Positions 56,789-64,000 of a DNA stretch of 64,000 nt are shown here, in pieces (the first letter of the stretch is position 1; each line of letters begins with the position of its first letter). The DNA comes from Bryoerythrophyllum caledonicum (taxonomy: Eukaryota > Streptophyta > Bryopsida > Pottiales > Pottiaceae): NCBI GenBank assembly GCA_963971425.1, contig OZ020521.1, positions 6,713,519 to 6,777,518 of the forward strand, read 5' to 3'. The notes under the pieces were generated by a model. That model saw only the letters and a list, made by a program, of their open reading frames with translations, was not told where the DNA came from and made no database searches. A program made the translations under genes and the position numbers.

Positions 56789-58030
56789 AAGTATTAGTAG
56801 TAGTTTATAGTGTGGTGGTTTGTTATTATGTTTAATGGTTGTATGTTTTTTTGTTTGTCTAATATATTGTTTTGTTTTGTTTTTGATTTTTCCCTTGTAT
56901 TGAAGAATGTGAGTATTATGTTTTCTTTCTTTTAAGTGGGTTTCCCTTGTATTGATTTTCTTAGGTTTATTTTTTTGTTTTGGTTTATTGTTTTGTATGT
57001 TATTTTTGTTAATTAGTTTGGTGTTTGTTTTTGTACTTTGGTTTGTGTTATTCTTGATATGTATATATTGACTTGTATTTTTGCATCTTTTTTCATATGT
57101 GGTGGGTGTTGTGTTGGTGTGTGTGTGCGTATTGTAGGTAGTATTTATATTTGTGTATATATATGTATTTATATGTATTTTTTGATAGTTTTTATTTGTA
57201 TGTGTTTTGGTAATTGTTTTAGTATATGTATTTGGAAATAGTCTTTGTATGTGTTTTGTGGATTTTGTGGCCGAGACTTTTGTTTCTTGTATAACTATGA
57301 GTGCCGGTGGTGTGTTAGTGTGGGTAACTATGTTTTGTAGGCTTGGGAGTGCGGTGTTAAGGGATGAAGCGTTCCCTGTTATTTTGTTTGTGTTGTTGTT
57401 GTTTGTATGTGGGTTGTGGTTTTGTGATGAAATGTGATGTGTCGTTGGGGGTGGGTGTGTATATTCTGGGAAGGGATTTAGGCATTTTAGTGATCCGTTT
57501 ATCTTTGTGTCTGGAAGGTAGGGAAATTTTTGTTTTATCATGTCATTTGGTGGGGGTGTGTTTTGGTTATGTATAAAGTCATATATCTTTTTGTTTTTTG
57601 ATGTGTTGTGATTTATGGTGTTTAGGTTAGCTTCCATGAATGTTGTGTAAGGGTGTGGAGTGTTAATGTTTCTTTCGGGTGGGTTTTGTAAGTTTGATAG
57701 GGTTTGTAATAGTGTGTTAGTCCATGTGGTTGTGTTTGGGTTTTGTAATTCTATCAGTCGGTTACTTTTGTCAGGTTTGGGGTGAATGGTAATTACTATG
57801 GCGTATAGTATATGTGTTGATGGGTGCGTATTTTTTTGTTGTGTATACTGGGCAACGTTTGGGTGTGTTGAGTTATGTACTTGGTGTGGGGCGTGTGTGG
57901 TATTGAGGAGGGGTGCAATTGTTCTAGTAATATGTTTGTATTCTGGTTGTAGTTTTATGGTGTTTGGTATAAAGTAGTTTTTGGCGTTTATCTTATGTAT
58001 TCTGGGGTGTCTTTTTAGTACTTTGGGCAT

Positions 58031-58060
58031 GGGTCCTAGGTTGTTTTCTATGTCTTTGCT
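58031..58060 (-). other. Decayed 2A-like motif SKDIENNLGP (C)
   Basis: GG to SK before the core, T to N, and Pro to Leu (NLGP for NPGP). The context otherwise matches the canonical sites. Confidence 0.75.
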
Positions 58061-58265
58061 AAGTATTAGTAAGCCTTTATAGTGTAAGGGTTTTATATGT
58101 TGTTTTACTATTTTTGGTTTATATGTGTATTTTGGATAATCTTTTGTTTTTATGTTTTTGGTTTTGGTGTTTTTGTTCATGTTTGTTTGTAAGTTTTTGT
58201 TTATGGGTTTTTTTGGTGATTTGTTTATGTTAGTGATTTTAAGTGTTATATTTGGGTGTGTGTTA

Positions 58266-58268
<3 letters not shown>

Positions 58269-58306
<38 letters not shown>

Positions 58307-58309
58307 TTG
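58269..58309. repeat. (TTA)n microsatellite in ORF2 of C
   Basis: About 13 TTA/ATT units; the sense strand encodes an Asn run. Confidence 0.95.
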
Positions 58310-58399
58310 GTTTTTTTGGACTTGTTTATATGTGTTTTTATGATATCTCTTTTTATTTGTCTTTGAGGTTGTATTTGTGTGGATTTTGTTGTTATTATT

Positions 58400-58945
58400 A
58401 TTATTTTTTAGTATGTGGGTGTGTGGGTATTTGTGTGTGTATGTATGTATTATGTGTGTGTTTGAGTTTATGTGTGTGTATTTGGTTGTGTAGATGTCTT
58501 TGTATGGGTGGATGTTTATGTACTTTTTGGACTTGTTGTGTATTTTTATGTAGATGTGTGGGTATGTGATTCTTTGTATGTTTGTTTTGATGTGTTTGAG
58601 TGTGTGTATGTATGTGAGTTTATATGTGGTTATATTTGTTGGTGTATGTGAGTGTTTGTTTATGGGTGGGGCGTGTGATTGTATGTGTATGCGTTTCCGT
58701 GTTTTTATACGTGTGTATGTGGGTGTGTCTACGTATGTGTGTGTATCTTTTTGTTTATTTGTATTTGTGTGGGTGTGTGTATGTGTGGTTGTTTGTATGT
58801 ATGTATGTATGTATCTTTGTATATCTATAAGTGTGTGTATGAATATATGTATGTGTGTATATGTGTATACATGTGTGTATGTGTGTATGTATATGTGTGT
58901 ATATGTATTTATGTGTGTATTAGTATGTGTCTTGGGCCATGTGTG
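58400..58945. repeat. TGTATG-rich low-complexity region in C
   Basis: GTGTGTATGT-type repeats; the sense strand encodes THTYIHTYTH. All plus-strand frames here are shadows. Confidence 0.85.
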
Positions 58946-59088
58946 TAATATACAATGATTGTATTGAGTATAGTGAGTAGTACAGTATTGGTATAACGTA
59001 TTTTTGTACTTGTATAGCTCTAGTACTTGATGTAGAGTATTGTAGCTAATGGTATGGTAAATATGTATTACCGTGTGGTCTATTGTCT

Positions 59089-60732
59089 TCACATGTTTGG
59101 CGGTGTGTCTTCAATTTGTCTTGGTTTTACTCTTCCTTTGATGGCTTTCATGGCTTCGATGGTGGCTTGCATGGAGTTTTGAATGCTCTCCATTTGTGCA
59201 ACAAGTTCTTCGTGGAGCTTATCCGTGTATTCTCTATTCTCAATCCTCATCTTCTTGTTGTTCTCTTCCAATGCATCTTCTAGGTCCTTCTTCGTGACGT
59301 TGGTGTTGGTGGAGGTGGGGGTGTCTTGTATCTTGAATGTCGCAACGGTGTTGACCATGGCGGTGTTGATGTCATTGAACCCAAAACCCTCCACTTGTTC
59401 TTGGGTTGGAGGATCTACTCCTTCTAAACTCCTTCGGTGTGGGGCAAAGTCCACGTGATTCTCACCAATTTTGATTGTCTTCTTCACAAACTTCCTATAC
59501 ACGATAGGGTTAGAACATTCCACATTTGCACTCCCATTATGCCTTTCACCATTCTCTTTGTGGAACCATATGTTCTTGGTGTTGTCAATTCCTAGAACTT
59601 TGTGGATAGCATTAGTGGTATCAACAATACTCATGAGAATAGGCAATGGGGATAAGGTGAGAGTGAGGGCATCCTTTTTTGCCTTTGCTTCGGGTGTCAT
59701 ACGGCCCCCGGTGAAGGTTTTCTTCGCTTGAAGGACTTCGTGTTGGGTTGTAACGTGTTGGAGTTGGATCTTCAAGGCTTGTTGCGGGGTGGTGGTGGAG
59801 ACGAAGGCGTAGGGATCACTTGTAACCTTTTGCACACCGGTGATTTCGAATTCTTGACCTCGGTTGAAACTATTGTGGAGGATGTCCACAAAAAGTTGGT
59901 GTGCCGGGATACCTGCCAAGGAGTCACTTCTAATGCGCACGGAGAGGTTAGTAGAGTTAGCCGTATGATGGTATGTTTTGCATACCTTACCAATGATCTT
60001 GTGATTATCTAACACAAGTATGAAAGGCCTAAGGCCTTTGAGCAACATGAGACCATCCGTGTCGGGGTTGAGTAGGTGTAGTTTAAACATACCCGTCCAT
60101 ACTCCCTTTTGACCCCCTCTTTTTACGCTATGACATTGAATGTAGATTGGGTCAATTAAGTTCGTGCCTAGTTTGATGTCCATTTGTTCTAGTCTTCTAG
60201 TTATTATTTTGTATACATCATCATGCAACATAAGGTTGGTGGGGGGTTCGAAAAAGATCGCAATATGAAAGTCCAAGGCCAAACCTGTGGCCTCGTTGAT
60301 CTTGATGTCTTGTGGGATTTGAGTGATGTTGTAGTGTTGCTCTTGTGCTCCTCTCCTCTTGCATGGGTATAGGAGTTGGGGGATGCGCGGGAATGCCTCA
60401 CTAGCCTCCATTGCTTCTTCCGCTTCGTTGGCTTTGAAACCTCTGGCCATCTTGTCTTCTGTGGTTTCATCGCTCGTAGGGGCTTCCACTCCTTCTTCTA
60501 CCGCAATGCGCTCCATGACTTCAAATCCTAGCCATAGATTTAGGTCTGAAATTAGTGGTAGTGGTTTAGTGGACTTACCTTTGTCTTCTTGGGTGTTCTT
60601 ACTCTTCTTGCTGCTGCCGGTCTCTTCCATATTTTTCCTCGAACCTTTCTCTTTTGGGGCAGCTACTTTATGCAACGTCACATCGTCCACATCCATTGCC
60701 TCATCAAATATGATGCCTCTTCTGCTACTCAT
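59089..60732 (-). CDS. LINE C ORF1 (547 aa, intact)
   Basis: I chose ATG 60732 (MSSRRGIIFDEAMDVDD) because it matches D; the frame is open upstream to 61023. Landmarks are SSKKSKNTQEDKGK, LNLWLGFEVMERI, FPRIPQLLYP, QHYNITQIPQDI, DFHIAIFFE, NLIDPIYIQC, KGVWTGMFKLHLL, LLKGLRPFIL, IGKVCKTYH, ALTLTLSPLPILM, IWFHKENGERHNGS and FAPHRRSLEGVDPP. A coiled-coil-like tail follows (LEDALEENNKKMRIENREYTDKL). It ends in CCA AAC ATG TGA, with the ORF2 frame overlapping at -1. An intron-like GTAAGT...TTTCAG of 33 nt lies inside (60546-60578) but is in frame when retained. Inferred LINE RNA-binding protein. Confidence 0.85.
   Translation of the reverse strand: MSSRRGIIFDEAMDVDDVTLHKVAAPKEKGSRKNMEETGSSKKSKNTQEDKGKSTKPLPLISDLNLWLGFEVMERIAVEEGVEAPTSDETTEDKMARGFKANEAEEAMEASEAFPRIPQLLYPCKRRGAQEQHYNITQIPQDIKINEATGLALDFHIAIFFEPPTNLMLHDDVYKIITRRLEQMDIKLGTNLIDPIYIQCHSVKRGGQKGVWTGMFKLHLLNPDTDGLMLLKGLRPFILVLDNHKIIGKVCKTYHHTANSTNLSVRIRSDSLAGIPAHQLFVDILHNSFNRGQEFEITGVQKVTSDPYAFVSTTTPQQALKIQLQHVTTQHEVLQAKKTFTGGRMTPEAKAKKDALTLTLSPLPILMSIVDTTNAIHKVLGIDNTKNIWFHKENGERHNGSANVECSNPIVYRKFVKKTIKIGENHVDFAPHRRSLEGVDPPTQEQVEGFGFNDINTAMVNTVATFKIQDTPTSTNTNVTKKDLEDALEENNKKMRIENREYTDKLHEELVAQMESIQNSMQATIEAMKAIKGRVKPRQIEDTPPNM
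60546..60578 (-). other. Possible 33-nt intron inside ORF1 of C
   Basis: ACAAAG|GTAAGTCC and CTAATTTCAG|A. It is a multiple of 3, so ORF1 reads with or without it. A has GTAAGCC at the same place. Confidence 0.3.
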
Positions 60733-63437
60733 GATTAGATTATGCTTTGGATTTAAAAGGATTTGAATGAGAGTGAAGGGACTTACCTGGAGTCGTGAAG
60801 GAGGGTCGATGTGTACTTGATGTGACTTGATGTGATCTACAGCACATGCATGTTGCTCGTCTTTGGCGGCCTTGTATGATGGCTTGAGCTGTCTGCACCA
60901 ATCGTGAGTTATAAAGTGGGTTGCTTGGGTTGGGGTGAGACTTACCTTTCTCCCTACGAGGGCCTCCCTTTCGCTTGCTGTCTTCAGACTCTCTTCTCGC
61001 TTCGAGGATCTTGTTCTTCTCACTGGGGAGCTCTCGCCTTTCTCCTTCTTACCCCCTGCGAGGGCTTCCTCCTTGTCTTCTGTTCGCGGGCTCGCGTTTC
61101 TCCCGGGGCCCTGCTGCTCTTCTCGCTGTTTTCCTTGCTCTTCTTCTCTCTGTGATCTTCGCGTCCTCTGCCTTTGCTCTTCTTGTGAGGGTCCTTCTTT
61201 CTCTTGCTGTCGTCACGTCCTCCGCCTTCGCTCTTCTTGGGAGGGTCCTTCCTACACTTGCTGCCGTCAGTCTGTGGCTTCTCCTTAGTGGCCTTGTTCT
61301 CCGTATCAATGTTCTTGTGTCGTCCTCCTTCTCTGTCCCTACGAGGGCCTCCCTTTCACCTGCCGCCTTGAAATATTCGTCTTGCTTCAGCAGCCCTTCT
61401 TTGCGCGTTGGAGTTTCCTTCGCGTCTTCCGATCCTTGACCTGCAACTTTTGTTAGTGTTTCTGACCTGTTGTTTGCCTGGTTGCGTCTCGGGTTGTTGT
61501 CCTGCTGTCCTTCTCGCGGGCGTGAATTCTTGTGTGTCGATATTGTGTGGTCGCTGCTCCTGCGTCTTCTTGCAGTTTCTTGTATTTCTGTACTTCGGCG
61601 GAATTGTTGTTTGTGCCCCTCGTCTGAGGGTGTCCAATCTCCGGTTGCCTTTGTACTTGTGTCTCTTGCTCCTGTAGATTGCTGGTTAGTAACGGTGTTA
61701 GATGTATACTTACCTTTGTATTCTTGGTTTCTTCGGTTGAGTATGTAGTCCTCTTGTGTTTCTTGTATTGGTTGATGTAAATCTTCTGTTTTCGTGCGAT
61801 GTCGATGATGAGGGGCGGTGGAGCAGTTGTCCTGTTCGCCTGTCGGGGGGGCAGTTCTCTGTGAGTTGTTGGAGGGTGCCTTCGGTTCGATTGTTGGTGT
61901 CGTGTGTCGTGTGTCGTGTGTCGTTGGTGTCGTGTGTCGAGGGGGCCTGTCTTGTTGTGTTGAGTAGGGTCTCTGTCTTCGTGCTTGAATTTTAGGTCTT
62001 GGGCTGGTGTAGCTCGGAAGTTGGAGTTGATGGTTCCGGGTGTGGAGTCGCTGGGTTTGGGTTACCTGGAGGAGGTTGAGGTTTTGATCTTGGGCTGTGC
62101 GCTCTTGTCTTCTGGAGGAGGTCACTTCGTGGTCTTGTGCGGCTGGGCCTCGAAGGGGGTTACTGTTGTGGTCGCGTCTGCTGTAGTCGAGTCTGTAGAA
62201 GTGGGTTTGCGTTTGTGTGGTACTCCTGGTTTTCTGGTAGTTGTCGCCTTGTCTTCCCTTCACCTGTGCATGTCTGTAGCGGCAGTTGTATGCTTCTTTG
62301 GTGCTAGGTCTGAGGCTTCGGTGTTGTTGATTCTTCAATGTCTGGTGTCTTCTATGTCGTAGAGTCTTGTTTAGTTTTCTTGAGTGCTCTGTTAGGGTCA
62401 CTCCTCCTATATTAAATCCGTCGCGCCTGTTAAGGGTGTCGATATATTCGTAAGTAATAATAATTACTTGTGTCTTCCTTTGGTCTTCTGCAGCAGCCCT
62501 TGTGGTTCTGACTTGAGTTTCGGCCCTTGTCTTGTGCTTGTTTTGATGTTGTGTACTCTTCCTTGTGCAGGTGCGGTTGGATCTGTGGCATGTGAACCAA
62601 GAAGTACCACAGACAATATGGAGGGAACAATAGAGATTGGGGAGAGGGTGGTAGAATGTGACCTGTAATCTGGTGTAGCTTTGTATGGACTTCGTGCTAC
62701 CACTCCATACTTGTAAATCTTGAAATACTGCAAAGTTAATACTAAGTGGGGTAGGGTTTGAGCAATATTGGGCTAAGTGAGAGCTTACATGGGTGTGTGT
62801 GCTTTGTATGCCTGGTGTCTTTGACTTGTCTTGTTTGAGTTCCTTTGCTTGGTGCAGTCCGGTCTTCTTCTTCTGTTGTGTAGTTCTGAAGGCACAATCT
62901 AAGCAAGTATTGCAGTCTCTTGTAATGATAAGAATTTCTATAGATGCTGAAATGTAAAAGCAAATGAATGAGAAGAGTTTAGGTATAGCCTGTAGAGGTG
63001 GCTGATCGTTGCTGGCCTGCGGTGTAGTGGTGTTCTTGACAGCAATCTTGAATTGTTGAGTGTGTGGATCTTGCGAGAGGAGAGTTAATGGGGGTTTTCT
63101 GCAGATCTAAGCTTCCTAGTCTAGATCCGGGTGGCTAGAGTTTGTGAGTGATGTAGTAAGTAAGATCTATGCACCAACACTAAGCAACAGCTCGCTATCA
63201 GGATGCACTTTCTACATAGATCTCGACTATACTCCCTCATTCAGCAGCTCACACCCTCCAGATCTCGACGTTTGAGCCTATTCCAACAACTATCTGCATC
63301 TTGGGAAAACCCCCTCTCCTAGATCTAAGACATACAAGGGCTCCCACCGAGTTCAGCCACTTCTCGATGCTTGCAGTCTTCTCCCTAGGAGCTAAGTCCC
63401 ACCTCTCCCTCACCACAAATCTCGGAGCTCCTTACTC
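60733..63437 (-). mobile_element. LINE C 5' leader
   Basis: Donor-like AG|GTAAGT sites occur near 60783, 60946 and 61713. A tandem array (about 57-bp units, GAGGGTCCTTC, 61150-61280), a GTCGTGT repeat (61890-61940), the TTTAATATAGG block near 62407 and AGATCT-rich blocks (63100-63330) follow, up to the GAGCTCCG terminus. Long open frames (for example 61049-62401) encode Arg/Thr/Gln-rich low complexity and are not convincing proteins. The leader differs from B but shares blocks with D. Confidence 0.65.
61672..61713 (-). other. Possible 42-nt intron in the leader of C (TACTAAC branch point)
   Basis: ACAAAG|GTAAGTAT, a perfect TACTAAC (61685-61691), then CAATCTACAG|G. The best-formed intron-like unit in the window. 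Confidence 0.45.
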
Positions 63438-63448
63438 AGCCATCTTTT

Positions 63449-64000
63449 GATATATACATACTATACGTGGACTTCAAAAATGCCTTTGGCTCAATTGACC
63501 ATGCTCAACTTCTAGCAATAATGATGGACCTTGGCTACCCAAAAGATGCAACTACACTTGTTGGAAACATCTATTCTAAATCATCTACATGTTATACCGG
63601 TGAACACTTTGGGAAAACAAAACCTATACCCATCCAAAGAGGAACTATACAAGGGGATACCCTAAGCCCATACCTATTCATTATATTTCTAGAACCACTA
63701 CTTAGATGGCTAGAAAGAGGCAATTACGGGTACACTTTTGGCACATCACAAGTCATAATAAACTCTGTTGCATACGCGGATGACCTAGCCACCATAACTA
63801 ATAAAATCAAATCAATCCAAATACAACTAAACAAAATTGATAGATATTGTAAATGGGCCGGTATGGACGTAGGTGTCCCAAAATGTGCCGCTACCGGATG
63901 CCCAAACAAATCCAAATTGAACCCTACCACTTTCAAAGCCCTAATGCAAGCCTCGAATATCAATTACCGCAACCAACCGATCCCCATACTACACCAAAAT
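63449..64000 (+). pseudogene. LINE A ORF2: RT palm, continued to window end
   Basis: After C the A sequence resumes with DIYILYVDFKNAFGSIDHAQL, RGTIQGDTLSPYLF, SVAYADDLA and WAGMDVGVPKCAATGC, open to the last base. The 120 or so residues between NNKAPGPD (ending at 49490) and this point in B and C are absent from A, so the RT fingers were lost at the insertion of C. Confidence 0.85.

Larger units (their letters stand above)
56135..59092 (-). pseudogene. LINE C ORF2: N-terminal region with duplicated 2A module
   Basis: The frame starts at the ORF1 stop (-1, first triplet GTG) with a Thr/His/Tyr-rich repeat region. It holds two copies of the 2A-containing module. The upstream copy has LLILSKDIENNLGP (58031-58060), then PKVLKRHP, the IPNTIKLQPEY block, the linker and even the start of an endonuclease (NASSLNTALPSLQ, VIQETKVSATKSTKHIQ) before breaking into low complexity. 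The downstream copy has LLLILGGDIETNPGP (56759-56788) and leads to the functional-type endonuclease. So an internal duplication placed a truncated endonuclease start inside ORF2. Confidence 0.75.
49494..63437 (-). mobile_element. LINE C, about 13.9 kb
   Basis: The (GAA)n tail at 49494-49502 marks the 3' end and GAGTAAGGAGCTCCG near 63437 marks the 5' end. It contains all domains of the family. It is inserted in the RT region of A; no target-site duplication is visible, and A lacks about 355 bp at the site. ORF2 has at least one stop and two frameshifts, so the copy is inactive. Confidence 0.85.
24121..64000 (+). mobile_element. LINE A (split by B and C, runs off the window)
   Basis: The 5' end is near GAGTGAGCTCCG (about 24126), followed by TGGTGAGGGAGGTGGGGACTTAG-type sequence shared with the termini of B, C and D. 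The segments belonging to A are 24121-29297, 45227-49493 and 63449-64000. They contain, in order, the leader, ORF1, the low-complexity N-terminal part of ORF2, the 2A-like motif, the endonuclease and part of the reverse transcriptase. B and C interrupt it. The RNase H part and 3' end lie to the right of the window. Confidence 0.85.

Noticed and set aside
58152..58958. Cys/Val/Tyr-rich plus-strand frames resembling membrane proteins
   Set aside because: Antisense of the Thr/His/Tyr-rich repeats of C ORF2 (TGTATG repeats).
61049..62401. 450-codon Arg/Thr/Gln-rich frame in the leader of C, looking like an SR protein
   Set aside because: Low complexity, tandem repeats, no conserved counterpart in A or B; it lies across several intron-like units.

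Overview
This window is eukaryotic nuclear DNA dominated by transposable elements. I find no cellular gene I would defend, no tRNA or rRNA gene, no CRISPR array and no bacterial operon structure. Class II remnants resembling Mutator-like MITEs, a PIF/Harbinger-type element and TA-flanked inverted-repeat elements, together with LINEs that carry an RNase H domain, suggest a large repeat-rich genome. A streptophyte (land plant or charophyte-grade alga) would fit, but the species cannot be fixed from the sequence.

Layout. (1) 1-4548: the 3' end of a plus-strand LINE (element E) joined to the 5' end of a minus-strand LINE (element D). (2) 4549-24120: old intergenic DNA with nested small inverted-repeat elements, a long foldback (8345-8850), a decayed minus-strand gag-like gene in a TTCCGG-rich block (about 14300-18045), and the 5' leader of another minus-strand LINE (element F, 18046-19640). 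(3) 24121-64000: a plus-strand LINE (element A) split twice by minus-strand relatives. Element B (29298-45226, about 15.9 kb) sits inside ORF2 of A and is flanked by a 12-bp target-site duplication. Element C (49494-63437, about 13.9 kb) sits in the reverse transcriptase region of A and is accompanied by loss of about 355 bp of the target. A resumes at 63449 and runs off the window.

These LINEs are one family. The order is: a long 5' leader of about 1-2.5 kb with tandem arrays and consensus splice-donor sequences; ORF1 (about 540-550 aa, unknown family, C-terminal coiled coil); and ORF2 in the -1 frame relative to ORF1. ORF2 starts with a very long Thr/Asn/Tyr/Lys-rich region that contains reiterated 2A-like ribosome-skipping motifs (GGDIETNPGP and decayed versions). 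It continues with an APE-type endonuclease, reverse transcriptase (YADD), RNase H, a CCHC-like knuckle and a conserved C-terminal domain. The 3' UTR ends in a stem-loop followed by a (TTC)n tail instead of poly(A). B and C are nearly identical over the 3' part of ORF2 but clearly diverged in ORF1 and different in the 5' leader, so they look like mosaics.

Most interesting: several 2A-like motifs in one LINE reading frame, with decayed 2A remnants inside tandem repeats; a 16-kb LINE with a clean target-site duplication; the structured (TTC)n 3' end; possible short introns in the leaders; and a conserved ORF1/ORF2 junction in the -1 frame.
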